64,000 nt of DNA from Rhodococcus zopfii NBRC 100606 = JCM 9919 (GCF_001895025.1 NZ_BCXI01000003.1:147131-211130), one strand, 5' to 3'; positions 17,694 to 26,378 are shown, counted from the stretch's first letter. Numbers and translations: made by a program. The notes: generated by a model from the letters alone, not told the origin.

Positions 17694-18427
17694 GAGGTTG
17701 CCTCCTGGAGACGGCGGCCGGTGGGCCGGGGGACGAGCGGAAGCCGGCGCAGCCACAGGGCGATACCCTGCCTGCGGATTCGGGCCGAGACCATCAGCGG
17801 CGCAAGGGGTTGTGTGAGTTGCGTGGCCGCGACGGTGGCGACGGTCGCCGGTCGGGCGCGGCCCCGCATCGTCGCGACGAACGGCACCGAGCCGTCCCGG
17901 TGCAGGATGATCGCCACGTTCAGTTCCTTCCCTGGTTCCGGGACGGACAGGCTGTAGTGGCCGTCGACGGGGTTGAACGGGGAGACGTAGAACGCCTTGT
18001 CGACCTCGGCGCGACCCGCGGTGTCGGGCCGCAGCAGATAGCAGTGCCGGCCGCCGTACGTGTTGTGCACCTCGGCGACCACGCACACGAGCGCACCCGC
18101 GTCGTCGTAGCACCAGAACAGGCTCAGCGGGTTGAACACGTAGCCGAGCACGCGCGCGTTGAGCAGGGCGGTGACCCGGCCGGCCCGCAGATCGATGCCG
18201 TGCTCGGCAAGGTAGGCGTCGAGTCCGTCGCGCAGCGTCGCCCGCGGTTGCGGATCGTCGAAATGGTCGGCCGGGTCGAAGCGGGCGAAGGGCCGCAACC
18301 AGAGCGGGAGCCGCGGCAGGTCGTCGAGGTCGACGAACCAGCTGTAGCTGCGGTATTCGAAACCGTGCCGGATCGGGGTACGGCGGGTGTGCCGGATCCG
18401 GGTCCGGTAGAGCGAAGGAGTGGTCAT
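17690..18427 (-). CDS. DUF1365 family protein
   Basis: A 245-residue protein of the DUF1365 family, the constant neighbour of CFA-type methyltransferases and FAD oxidoreductases (Rv0448c position). Family segments seen: SLYRTRIRHTRRTPIRHGFEY at the N-terminus, NARVLGYVFNPLSLFWCYD, VVAEVHNTYGGRHCYLL and KAFYVSPFNPVDGHY. No membrane helix or signal peptide is evident. Biochemical activity is not established to my knowledge; context implies a part in branched fatty acid formation. Start and stop overlap the neighbouring genes by 4 bp. Confidence 0.9.
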   Translation of the reverse strand: MTTPSLYRTRIRHTRRTPIRHGFEYRSYSWFVDLDDLPRLPLWLRPFARFDPADHFDDPQPRATLRDGLDAYLAEHGIDLRAGRVTALLNARVLGYVFNPLSLFWCYDDAGALVCVVAEVHNTYGGRHCYLLRPDTAGRAEVDKAFYVSPFNPVDGHYSLSVPEPGKELNVAIILHRDGSVPFVATMRGRARPATVATVAATQLTQPLAPLMVSARIRRQGIALWLRRLPLVPRPTGRRLQEATS

Positions 18428-19782
18428 CGCGCGAACACCTCGGTATCGATCCCCGCGAGGCGGTCGGGGGCATCGGTCTCGGTGGAACGGACTGGGACAC
18501 TGTCCCATTCGACGTCCAGGCGCCGTGCAGCCTCGACGCCGGAGCGTGCGCCGTCCTCGTGGAAACCCCAGCCGTGATAGGCGCCGGCGAAAACCAGTGT
18601 GTCGCTCCCGAGTTCCGGGAGCCGCTGCTGCGCCGCCACCGATTCCGGTGTGTACAGCGGGTGTTCGTAGGTCATCTCGGCGATCACCGACCGCGGGTCG
18701 ACGCGGTGCGCGCCCCCGAGCGTGACGAGGAAACGCCGATCGGTGACGGTGGAGATCCGCATGAGCCGGCTCATGTCGTAGGTGACCACCACCGAGTCGC
18801 TGCCGTCCCGGTCGCGGGGAATCAGGTAGTTCCACGATGCCCGGGCGCCTTCGGTGCGGGGCAGCAGCGACTCGTCGGTGTGCAGTTGGGCGTGGTTGAC
18901 CGAGTACGGCATCGCACCGAGGACCTGTTGTTCGAGTGCGGTGGGCCGGGCGAGCATCGCCAGGGCCTGCCGGGGATGGGTTGCGATCACCGCCGCGTCG
19001 AAGGTGCGGACGTGGCCGTTTCCGGCGACGAGGCGCACACCGTCATCGGTGCGTTCGACGTGATGCACGGGGGTGCCGGTGAGTACTTCGTCGAGGCGGT
19101 CCACGACCTTCTCGACGTAGCGGGCCGAGCCGCCCGTCACGGTGCGCCACGTCGGCGATCCGAAGACGGTGAGCATGCCGTGGTGTTCGAGGAAGGTGAA
19201 CAGATAGCGGGCCGGATAGCGGGTGGCCTGCACCGGGTCGCACGACCAGACCGCCGCGACCAGCGGGGTCATGAAGTGCTCCTCGAAGTAGCGGGAGAAC
19301 CGGTGCCGGGCGAGGAACTCCGCGAGGGTGATGTCGCCGGGTTCGCCCGATTCGGCGAGCAGGGCGCGAGCGGTGCGGTGGAACCGGACGACTTCGCCGA
19401 GCATGCGCAGGTAACGCGGCCGGGCCAGCGAGCGTGGTTCCGGGAACAGGCCGCGCAGACCTTTCGCGCCCGCGTATTCGAGTCCGGTCGCGTCGGACCG
19501 GATGGACATCGACATGTCGGTTTCCTGCGTCGCGACGCCCAATTCGTCGAACAGACGCAGCAGCGTCGGATAGGTGCGGTCGTTGTGCACGATGAATCCG
19601 GTGTCGACGGGTACCCGGACACCGTTGCCGAGGTCGACGTCGTGGGTGTGGGCGTGGCCGCCGAGACGTGTGTCCGCTTCGAACAGTATGACGCGATGCC
19701 GGCGGGCGAGCACGTGGGCCGCGGTGAGGCCGGCGACGCCGCTGCCGATCACGGCGACGGAACGGGACCGATCAGTGTTCAC
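18424..19782 (-). CDS. bfaA: FAD-dependent amine-oxidase-type oxidoreductase (BfaA-like)
   Basis: A 452-residue flavoprotein with an N-terminal Rossmann dinucleotide motif IGSGVAGLTAAHVLARR followed by a conserved RLGGHAHTHDV flavin-binding segment, and a C-terminal FAGAYHGWGFHEDGARSG segment that closes the FAD site in this family. It matches the Rv0449c position; that protein (BfaA) reduces the methylene intermediate to 10-methylstearate with BfaB. It overlaps the hydrolase gene upstream by 11 bp and the DUF1365 gene by 4 bp. Confidence 0.9.
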   Translation of the reverse strand: MNTDRSRSVAVIGSGVAGLTAAHVLARRHRVILFEADTRLGGHAHTHDVDLGNGVRVPVDTGFIVHNDRTYPTLLRLFDELGVATQETDMSMSIRSDATGLEYAGAKGLRGLFPEPRSLARPRYLRMLGEVVRFHRTARALLAESGEPGDITLAEFLARHRFSRYFEEHFMTPLVAAVWSCDPVQATRYPARYLFTFLEHHGMLTVFGSPTWRTVTGGSARYVEKVVDRLDEVLTGTPVHHVERTDDGVRLVAGNGHVRTFDAAVIATHPRQALAMLARPTALEQQVLGAMPYSVNHAQLHTDESLLPRTEGARASWNYLIPRDRDGSDSVVVTYDMSRLMRISTVTDRRFLVTLGGAHRVDPRSVIAEMTYEHPLYTPESVAAQQRLPELGSDTLVFAGAYHGWGFHEDGARSGVEAARRLDVEWDSVPVRSTETDAPDRLAGIDTEVFAR

Positions 19783-20404
19783 GGGAGCCTCCAGGGGAGT
19801 GGGTGGCAGGGGCCAGGGCCTCGGACAGGAAGTCGGCGGTCAGTTCGTGCCAGCGACCGGGCCGGGTCAGCAGGAAGTGGCCGGCGCCGGGGAACGGCTG
19901 CCACGTCGCATCCACGCCGCGTCGGCGGGCGGCCTCGGTTTGGGACTCGGAGACCGACGGATCGGTCCACCGGTCCGCGGTGCCGTGCGCGACCAGGAGC
20001 CGACGGCCCGGGGGAATCAGCGCCGCGTCGCCCTCCGGCCACCACGGTGCCAGCGCCACCACCGCCTCGACCTGCGGTTGCGCCGCGAGATGGGCGACGG
20101 CACGCCCACCCATCGAATGCCCGACGAGACCGATGGGCGCGTCGGGCCGGCGCCGGCGGATCTCGTCGAGGGCACGCAGACCGTCCTGCACCGGGCTACG
20201 GACGTCCCCGTTCCAGCCCCGCACCGTGTACCGGACCTGGCGGACGGTGATGCCGGTGCCGGACAGCCGCAGCCGCAGAGACTCGGTGAGCAGCGCCGTA
20301 CGCAGCTGCGAGAGGTGCCACCACCGGGCCGCTGCGGTACTCACCGGTTTGCCGCCGGGCAGCACCAGTACCTGGGGGCGGCCCCGGGTCGAAGGAATCT
20401 CCAT
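19772..20404 (-). CDS. alpha/beta-hydrolase, first gene of the ufaA1-sigK operon
   Basis: A 210-residue serine hydrolase with the nucleophile elbow GHSMGG, an Asp candidate in HGTADRWTDPSV and a His in PGAGHFLLTRPG. It is not part of the corresponding M. tuberculosis block as I recall it. Two in-frame ATGs exist (20413 and 20404). The SigK-type -10 hexamer at 20412-20417 overlaps the first, and the second lies seven bases beyond it, so a leaderless mRNA starting at the ATG at 20404 is the most economical reading. Substrate unknown; a thioesterase or lipase role would fit the lipid context. Confidence 0.85.
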   Translation of the reverse strand: MEIPSTRGRPQVLVLPGGKPVSTAAARWWHLSQLRTALLTESLRLRLSGTGITVRQVRYTVRGWNGDVRSPVQDGLRALDEIRRRRPDAPIGLVGHSMGGRAVAHLAAQPQVEAVVALAPWWPEGDAALIPPGRRLLVAHGTADRWTDPSVSESQTEAARRRGVDATWQPFPGAGHFLLTRPGRWHELTADFLSEALAPATHSPGGSREH

Positions 20405-20411
20405 GCCCGCC

Positions 20412-20438
20412 ATTCGAAGCCGCAGACACGGTGGATGG
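20412..20438 (-). promoter_or_regulatory. SigK-type promoter of the ufaA1-sigK-rskA operon
   Basis: Reading the minus strand, CCATCC (20438-20433) is followed after 15 bases by TCGAAT (20417-20412), close to the CCATCC/CCGAAT consensus I recall for mycobacterial SigK. The start ATG of the hydrolase lies seven bases after the -10 hexamer. This would make sigK and rskA autoregulated through read-through. Confidence 0.7.
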
Positions 20439-20492
20439 GTCCCCGTAAAATCTGCCCTGGAAGTGACCGCGAAAAAATTCTCTCGATCCGAC

Positions 20493-20519
20493 CCATCCTC
20501 CCCGGGACCGGCGGCGAAT
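20493..20519 (+). promoter_or_regulatory. SigK-type promoter of the fasciclin-lipocalin operon
   Basis: CCATCC at 20493-20498 and GCGAAT at 20514-20519, again with a 15-base spacer, face the fasciclin gene and predict a transcript start near 20526 with a leader of about 55 bases. It mirrors the divergent promoter at 20412-20438. Confidence 0.7.
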
Positions 20520-20580
20520 GACCGTTGACACACCCGATCGACGGAGCCCTCGGGCCCTCGCCACGGAAGGAAGACGAACG

Positions 20581-21246
20581 ATGGCAATTCGAACGCGAAA
20601 GAGCATGGCGCTGATCGGCATCGGCGCGGCAGCAGTAATGGGTCTGGCGGCCTGCTCGTCGGACGATTCCGACACGACTGCGGAATCGCCCGCAACGTCG
20701 GCGGCGTCCGCGATGACGACGACGGAATCGATGACCACCGCGCAGACCGCGGCGTCCGCTCCGGTGGGGCCGGGTTGCGCCGCCTACGCGGAGCAGGTGC
20801 CGACCGGACCCGGTTCACTCGAAGCAATCGCGCAGCAGCCGGTCGCAACCGCCGTCGGGGACATTCCGGTCCTGACCACGCTGAACGCGGCGGTGTCCGG
20901 GCAGCTCAACCCGGACGTGAACCTCGTGGAGACGCTCAACGGCGGCGAGTTCACCGTCTTCGCGCCGGTCGACGACGCGTTCGCGAAGGTCGATCCGGCG
21001 ACGATCGAGACCCTGAAGACCGACTCGGCGCTGCTCACCGACATCCTGACCTACCACGTGGTGCCGGGCCAGATCGCGCCCGCGGACATCGCCGGTGACC
21101 AGACCACGGTCCAGGGCGCTGCCGTGACGGTCACCGGATCGGGTGAGAACTGGAAGTTCAACGACGCCAACCTGATCTGCGGTGGAATCGAGACCGAGAA
21201 CGCCACCGTCTACCTCATCGACGGTGTGCTGCTGCCTCCGCAGTGA
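20581..21246 (+). CDS. mpt83: MPT83/MPT70-like fasciclin lipoprotein
   Basis: A 221-residue secreted lipoprotein: basic N-terminus, hydrophobic helix and lipobox LAAC with Cys25, then a Thr/Ser/Ala-rich linker to about residue 65, then one FAS1 domain. Fasciclin blocks are clear: NGGEFTVFAPVDDAFAKV, LLTDILTYHVVPGQ and ATVYLIDGVLLPP. The flanking GPGCAAYAEQVPTGPGS and NLICGGIE cysteine segments match MPT70/MPT83, where they form a disulfide. In M. tuberculosis mpt70 and mpt83 are SigK targets, and here the gene diverges from the sigK operon with a matching promoter. GGAAGGAAG precedes the ATG. Confidence 0.93.
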   Translation: MAIRTRKSMALIGIGAAAVMGLAACSSDDSDTTAESPATSAASAMTTTESMTTAQTAASAPVGPGCAAYAEQVPTGPGSLEAIAQQPVATAVGDIPVLTTLNAAVSGQLNPDVNLVETLNGGEFTVFAPVDDAFAKVDPATIETLKTDSALLTDILTYHVVPGQIAPADIAGDQTTVQGAAVTVTGSGENWKFNDANLICGGIETENATVYLIDGVLLPPQ

Positions 21247-21277
21247 CCCGCTGCCCGGACCGACGGAAGGAGATCTC

Positions 21278-21859
21278 GTGAAACGAGCGTTGCTCGGACT
21301 CGCCGCGACGGTAATCGCCGCGGCGGGTTCGGCCCTCGTCGCGGCGCCCGCCCAGGCCGCACCGCTGACTCCCGTTCCCCAGCTCGACGTGACCCGGTAC
21401 GTCGGCGACTGGTACCAGCTCGCCGCCAACCCGGCACCGTACAACATCGACTGTGTTCGCGACACCACCGCGAACTACACACTGTTAGACGAACGCAATG
21501 TGCGCGTGGAAAATTCGTGCACGACGATCACCGGTGAACGGCGCGGGATCGTCGGCAACGCCCGGGTCAACGACACCGCATCGCTGCACGTGTCCTTCCC
21601 GGGTGTGCCGTTCCAGGATTCACTCGACGGTCCGAGCAACTACATCGTCACCTACCTCGCCGACGATTACTCCTGGGCGCTCGTCGGTGACCCGAGCCGC
21701 GTGTCCGGGTTCGTGCTCTCGCGTTCGCCGGTGGTGGACGACGCTGCGTGGCAGCAGATCCGCACGGTCGTCGAGGGTGCCGGTTACAACTCGTGCCTGA
21801 TGCTGACGTCCCCGACCACGGAAGGACTGCAGGAGATCAGACCGCTCTGCACGGTGTAG
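21278..21859 (+). CDS. secreted lipocalin (Blc-like)
   Basis: A 193-residue protein with a Sec signal peptide (about residues 1-28, ending near APAQA; no lipobox cysteine). The lipocalin GxW motif appears as YVGDWYQLA, followed by the NYTLLDERNVRVENSC and RGIVGNARV strands and a C-terminal disulfide candidate. Such barrels bind fatty acids or other hydrophobic ligands outside the membrane. GTG at 21278 follows GGAAGGAGA. It is 31 bp after the fasciclin gene, so the two probably share the SigK-type promoter. Confidence 0.87.
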   Translation: MKRALLGLAATVIAAAGSALVAAPAQAAPLTPVPQLDVTRYVGDWYQLAANPAPYNIDCVRDTTANYTLLDERNVRVENSCTTITGERRGIVGNARVNDTASLHVSFPGVPFQDSLDGPSNYIVTYLADDYSWALVGDPSRVSGFVLSRSPVVDDAAWQQIRTVVEGAGYNSCLMLTSPTTEGLQEIRPLCTV

Positions 21860-21870
21860 CGGACGATGAA

Positions 21871-21914
21871 GCCGGCACCGGGATCGCACCATCGGACGCG
21901 ACCCCGGTGCCGGC
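21871..21914. terminator. bidirectional hairpin terminator
   Basis: A perfect 12-bp inverted repeat, GCCGGCACCGGG with CCCGGTGCCGGC, separated by 20 bases, fills the gap between the convergent lipocalin and SDR genes. There is no long T run, as is common for actinobacterial terminators. Confidence 0.7.
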
Positions 21915-21915
21915 C

Positions 21916-23400
21916 TCATTCGCCCACGGCCGCCGCACGGCGCGCCACCCCCGCGATGTTCTCGAGCATCCCTTTGAAGATGATCCCGTGGAACGGCAGC
22001 AGCGCATACCAATACAGCCTGCCCGCAAGGCCCTTGGGAAAGAAGATCGCCCGCTGGTGCAGCCGGGTCCGGTCCGGGCCGAGCGGTTCGAGGCGCCATT
22101 CGAGCCACGCGCCACCGGGGGCGAGCATCTCGGCGCGCAGCCGCAGCAGTTCGAAGCGGTCGATCCGCTCGACGCGCCAGAAGTCCAGGGCGTCGCCGGT
22201 GTGCAGTGTGGTCGCGTTGCGCCGGCCGCGTGCCAGGCCCACGCCGCCGGCGAACCGATCCAGCCATCCGCGGATCGTCCACGCCAACGGGAAGGAGTAC
22301 CAGCGGTTCTCGCCGCCGATGCTCTCGACGATCGGCCACACCTCCCCGGCGGGACAGTCGCAGTCCAGGCTGCGTTCGTCGGTGAACACCACCTCGCCGG
22401 CCCAGTCCGGATCGGACGGCAGCGGATCGGCGGGGGCACCGACCGGTGAGGCGTTCGCCCAGGTGGTCTCCACTTCGCCGCGGTCGATCCGACGCAACGC
22501 CAACGCGACCGCGTCCCGGTATCCGGTGGTGCCGCCCGGCGGGGGCGGGATCACCGCATCGATGTCGTGCTCCGTGACGATCGCGTCGGTGCTCAACGAT
22601 TCGATCAATGCCCGCCCCAACGACGGGGGAATCGGGGTGACCAGGCCGATCCACAATCCGGCCAGTCGCGGGGTGAGCACCGGCAGCACCACGATGCGCC
22701 GTCGCAGCAATCCGGCGACCTCCGCGTAGTCCTGCAGCATCTCTCCGTAACGCAGCACGTCCGGACCACCGATGTCGAACGTGCGGCTGCGGCGGAGCGG
22801 TGCGTCCGCGGCCGCGACGAGATAGTGCAGCACGTCGCGCACCGCGATCGGCTGGATCCGGTTGTTCACCCATCGGGGTGTGGTCATCACCGGGAGGCGG
22901 TTGCCCAGGTGGCGGATCATCTCGAACGACGCCGAACCCGACCCGATCACGACGCCCGCCTGCAGCACCAGCGTCGGCACCCCGGAATCGAGCAGGATCC
23001 GGCCGACCTGCTCCCGCGACCTCAGGTGCGGCGACAGCCGTTCGGAATTCGGATGCAGGCCACCGAGATACACGATCCGTCCGACACCCGCACGGCGTGC
23101 CGCGGCGGCGACATGTTCGGCCGACCGCTGCTCGGCCTCGACGAATTCGCCCTTCCCGCTCATCGAGTGGACGAGGTAGTAGACGACGTCGATGTCGCGG
23201 CACGCGGCGTCCACCGAGTCCGGGTCGTCGAGATCGCCCCGCACCACCTCCACGTCGCCCGCCCACGGGACGTCGCGCAGCTTGTCGGGGCTGCGGGCCA
23301 GCACCCGCACCCGGTGACCGGCGGCGACGAGACGAGGAGCGAGGCGACCGCCGATGTATCCGGTCGCCCCGGTGACCAGTATGCGCAACGGTGCCGTCAT
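21916..23400 (-). CDS. NAD(P)-binding SDR with C-terminal DUF2867 domain
   Basis: A 494-residue protein. The N-terminal atypical SDR/NmrA-like Rossmann domain (TGATGYIGGRLAPRL; DIDVVYYLVHSMSGKGEF) spans about 1-300. The DUF2867 domain (about 320-490) has GENRWYSFPLAWTIRGWLDR and FFPKGLAGRLYWYALLPFHG. Start and stop overlap with the epimerase gene upstream (ATGA), so they are co-translated and would share the SigK-type promoter at 24795-24821. The function is unknown; relatives are called NADH-ubiquinone-type or epimerase-like proteins. Confidence 0.87.
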   Translation of the reverse strand: MTAPLRILVTGATGYIGGRLAPRLVAAGHRVRVLARSPDKLRDVPWAGDVEVVRGDLDDPDSVDAACRDIDVVYYLVHSMSGKGEFVEAEQRSAEHVAAAARRAGVGRIVYLGGLHPNSERLSPHLRSREQVGRILLDSGVPTLVLQAGVVIGSGSASFEMIRHLGNRLPVMTTPRWVNNRIQPIAVRDVLHYLVAAADAPLRRSRTFDIGGPDVLRYGEMLQDYAEVAGLLRRRIVVLPVLTPRLAGLWIGLVTPIPPSLGRALIESLSTDAIVTEHDIDAVIPPPPGGTTGYRDAVALALRRIDRGEVETTWANASPVGAPADPLPSDPDWAGEVVFTDERSLDCDCPAGEVWPIVESIGGENRWYSFPLAWTIRGWLDRFAGGVGLARGRRNATTLHTGDALDFWRVERIDRFELLRLRAEMLAPGGAWLEWRLEPLGPDRTRLHQRAIFFPKGLAGRLYWYALLPFHGIIFKGMLENIAGVARRAAAVGE

Positions 23401-24761
23401 GTCGGTTCGAGGATGTGCCCGAGCTGATGCCGCAGGCTCGCCTCGAGGTGGGGACGGCGGAAGGTGTGCCCGGCGTCGACCAGCCGGCGCGGCACCACGT
23501 GCTGGTCGGCGAGGGCGAGCTCGCGGGCACCCTGGTCGCCGAGAAGCAGTTTCGGACCGAACGACGGCACCGGCAGCAGTGCCGGTCGGTGCAGCACGCT
23601 CGCCAGGACCCGCGTGTATTCGTCGTTGCGGACCGGCTCGGGCGCGACGGCATTCACGGGCCCGGACAGGGCCGGGTCGGCGAGTGCCCGGTGATAGACG
23701 TCGACCAGATCCTCGAGGTCGATCCACGACAGCCACTGCCGGCCGTCGCCGAGCCGGCCGCCGAGCCCGGCGGCGAACAGCGGTCGCATCAGTTGCAGGG
23801 TGCCGCCGCGCGAGGTCTGCACGATTCCGGTGCGAACGTGGACCACCCGCAGGCCGCCGGCGTCCGCGGGTTTCGTCGAGGCCTCCCAGTCGGCGACCAC
23901 GTCGGCGAGGAAACCCGAACCGCGGGAGGCGGTCTCATCGAGCGTCTCGTCACCGCGGGAATAGCCGTACAGGCCGATCGCGGACGCACAGACGAACGAG
24001 GCCGGTCCGTTCGGGGTGTTCGCGGCGCATTCGGCGAGCAGGCGGGTCGGTTCGATACGGCTGTCGCGGATCGCCGCCTTGTGGCTGTCGGTGAAGCGGC
24101 CGGCGATCGACGCACCCGCCAGATGCACGACGGCGTCGACACCTTCGAGCAGATCGTCGGCCGGCATCCGGGGATCCCAGTACCGCTCGTGACGGTCGCG
24201 GGCGGGTCGGCGCACGAGCCGGATCACCCGATATCCGCCGGTGGTCAGGAAGGCGGTCAGTGCGCTGCCGATCAGCCCGGAGGCGCCGCTGACCGCGACC
24301 GTCACCGGCCGCACACCCTGCGCGTGGGACCAGCGGTGAGCGTCGAGGTCGTCGGCGAGCTGCCGGTGCCGGTACCGAAAGGTCTGCACCAGTAGCTTTT
24401 CCGGAATCGGAGTCTCGACCCGGTCGACGATGCGGGTGCGGTCGCGGCCGACCTGTTCGAAGACGTGCTCGTGCCGCCACGACCCGACGACACCGGCCGG
24501 CAGCGACGCCAAGCCGTCGCGGCCGAGTTCGTCGACGAACCGCGTGGGCGGGTCGTAGTCCTCGGGGCGATGGTCGGCGACCCACCGCAGACCGCCCGGA
24601 AGACCCAGCACCGCGCGGCCGTCGGCGAGCGAGTCCGCCTCCGCGATCACCCGCATCGGCTGCCACGGCGGCAGCAGCCGCTGGATCGCACCCGGCCGAG
24701 TGTGCCAGGCGAAGACGTCCTCGCGCGGCACGTCGACGATGCTCGAGTACTCGATGCCCAT
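23397..24761 (-). CDS. TIGR01777-type epimerase with N-terminal SRPBCC domain
   Basis: A 454-residue fusion. Residues 1-150 look like a SRPBCC/START-like ligand-binding fold (VDVPREDVFAWHTRPGAIQRL; SWRHEHVFEQVGRDRTRIVD). Residues 155-454 form a sugar-nucleotide-epimerase-like SDR with VAVSGASGLIGSALTAFL, VVHLAGASIAGRFTD and a C-terminal PALLPVPSFGPKLLLG. The ATG at 24761 has GGAGGGACC before it. It heads a two-gene unit with the DUF2867 SDR. The substrate is unknown. Confidence 0.88.
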   Translation of the reverse strand: MGIEYSSIVDVPREDVFAWHTRPGAIQRLLPPWQPMRVIAEADSLADGRAVLGLPGGLRWVADHRPEDYDPPTRFVDELGRDGLASLPAGVVGSWRHEHVFEQVGRDRTRIVDRVETPIPEKLLVQTFRYRHRQLADDLDAHRWSHAQGVRPVTVAVSGASGLIGSALTAFLTTGGYRVIRLVRRPARDRHERYWDPRMPADDLLEGVDAVVHLAGASIAGRFTDSHKAAIRDSRIEPTRLLAECAANTPNGPASFVCASAIGLYGYSRGDETLDETASRGSGFLADVVADWEASTKPADAGGLRVVHVRTGIVQTSRGGTLQLMRPLFAAGLGGRLGDGRQWLSWIDLEDLVDVYHRALADPALSGPVNAVAPEPVRNDEYTRVLASVLHRPALLPVPSFGPKLLLGDQGARELALADQHVVPRRLVDAGHTFRRPHLEASLRHQLGHILEPT

Positions 24762-24794
24762 GGTCCCTCCGTCTCAGCTCCGTTTTGTCGGGTA

Positions 24795-24821
24795 GTTCGG
24801 GACGGCGCCGCCTCCGGATGG
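24795..24821 (-). promoter_or_regulatory. third SigK-type promoter candidate
   Basis: On the minus strand CCATCC (24821-24816) precedes CCGAAC (24800-24795) with the same 15-base spacer as the two promoters near 20.4 kb. The predicted start near 24788 leaves a leader of about 27 bases containing GGAGG before the epimerase ATG. Confidence 0.6.
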
Positions 24822-24843
24822 GTGGATCATCGGCGCCATGTCG

Positions 24844-26199
24844 TCACCGACTTCCGATTTCGGCGTACCGGGCCAGCGCGACCCGCCGTTCGTGCGCGTG
24901 GTCGACGATCGGATCCGGGTATCCCGGTGACGACCCGAACGGCGGCCGATGCACGCCCTTGCCGGGCACGCCCCGCAATTCGGGTACCCACCGGCGCACG
25001 TAGTCACCCGCCGGATCGAACTTCTCGCCCTGCGTCATCGGGTTGAACACCCGGAAGTAGGGGGCGGCGTCGGTGCCGCACCCGGCCGTCCACTGCCATC
25101 CGTGCTGGTTCGACGCCAGATCGCCGTCGACGAGGTGATCCATGAAGTGCTGCGCGCCCCGCCACCACGGCAGATGCAGATCCTTGGTGAGGAACGACGC
25201 GACGATCATCCGCACCCGGTTGTGCATCCAGCCTTCGGCGAGCAGCTGACGCATCCCCGCGTCCACGATCGGGAATCCCGTGCGACCCTGCTGCCACGCG
25301 GCGAACGCGCGCTCGGCATCCGGGCCGGTGTCGTAGCGGATGTCGTCGAACCGGTCGTTGAAGTTGCGGCGCGCGGTGTCCGGCCGGTGGTGCAGCACAT
25401 CGGCGTAGAAATCGCGCCAGCACAGTTCGCTGCGCAGCGTCGTCGCGCCCGGATCAGAACGGTCGCGCAGGTCGTGCAGCAGTGTGCGGGGATGCAGGCA
25501 GCCGAACTTCAGGTACGGCGACAGCCGGCTGGTGCCGTCGAGGTCCGGACGGTCCCGGTCGGTGTCGTATCGGTCCAGGGCATCGTCGCGGAACTGCCGC
25601 CACCGTGTCCGTGCCGCTGCCTCCCCGGCCGGCGGCAACGCCACCTCGAGGCTGCCCTCGTCGACCGGAATCGACGCCCGGCCGCGAATGCCGTCCGGAT
25701 CGATCCACGTCACCGTCGACGCGCGGGTGCGGGCCGGTGCCCGCCACCCGTGCTCGAGCCATGCCTTCCGGAACGGCGTGAACACCCGGTACGGGCTGCC
25801 GTCTCCCTTGAGCACCCGGCCCGGGGAGACCGCGTAGGGCGACCCCGTCCGGACGAGCGGCACCTCGCCGAGGGCGTCCTCGACCGCGTGGTCCCGGCGG
25901 GATCCGTACGGGGCGTGATCGGCGCTGACGTGGACCGAGCCCGCACCGAGGTCGCGGGCGAGCCGCGGGATCACCGTCACGGGATCACCGCGGACGACGA
26001 GCAGCCGCCCGTCGAGGTCGTCGTTCAGCGCGCGCAGGCAACGCAGCAGGAACGTGGTGCGCGGACCAGGTCGCAGCAGCCGGTCGTCGAGGACGAACAC
26101 CGCGGTCGCGCTGCCGGCGGCGTCGGCGGCGGACAGCAGGGTGGGCAGGTCGTGCAACCGCAGATCGCGACGGAACCAGACCAGTGCGGGACAACTCAC
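24844..26199 (-). CDS. phr: deoxyribodipyrimidine photolyase / cryptochrome family
   Basis: A 451-residue class I CPD photolyase-like flavoprotein that would repair UV-induced pyrimidine dimers with light. The N-terminal antenna domain starts ALVWFRRDLRLHD. The FAD domain shows SRLSPYLKFGCLHPR, ELCWRDFYADVL, TGFPIVDAGMRQL, GWMHNRVRMIVASFLTKDL and ASNQHGWQWTAGCGTDAAPY. GTG at 26199 is selected because similarity starts there; the upstream in-frame extension is not protein-like. The 82-bp gap downstream carries the SigK-type promoter of the next operon. Confidence 0.93.
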   Translation of the reverse strand: MSCPALVWFRRDLRLHDLPTLLSAADAAGSATAVFVLDDRLLRPGPRTTFLLRCLRALNDDLDGRLLVVRGDPVTVIPRLARDLGAGSVHVSADHAPYGSRRDHAVEDALGEVPLVRTGSPYAVSPGRVLKGDGSPYRVFTPFRKAWLEHGWRAPARTRASTVTWIDPDGIRGRASIPVDEGSLEVALPPAGEAAARTRWRQFRDDALDRYDTDRDRPDLDGTSRLSPYLKFGCLHPRTLLHDLRDRSDPGATTLRSELCWRDFYADVLHHRPDTARRNFNDRFDDIRYDTGPDAERAFAAWQQGRTGFPIVDAGMRQLLAEGWMHNRVRMIVASFLTKDLHLPWWRGAQHFMDHLVDGDLASNQHGWQWTAGCGTDAAPYFRVFNPMTQGEKFDPAGDYVRRWVPELRGVPGKGVHRPPFGSSPGYPDPIVDHAHERRVALARYAEIGSR

Positions 26200-26270
26200 C
26201 CGTCCAGTGTGCCCGGATCGGCCCAGGGCGACACCCGACTTCGGCGGCCCGTCGATCTCGCCGACGAAGC

Positions 26271-26306
26271 GGACAGCCGCGCGGTGACGCACGTGCGCGG
26301 CTGCCC
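26271..26306. repeat. REP-like palindrome, copy B
   Basis: GGACAGCCGCGCG answered by TGCGCGGCTGCCC, in the 179-bp divergent gap between photolyase and the S4 gene. It shares its first 13 bases exactly with copies at 14071 and 32628. Confidence 0.6.
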
Positions 26307-26378
26307 CGCCGATGCGCGGCTGCCGTAGCCGGGGCACGCGAATCGTCGATTCGTCCCTTCTCGGAGAGAATGGGAGGC

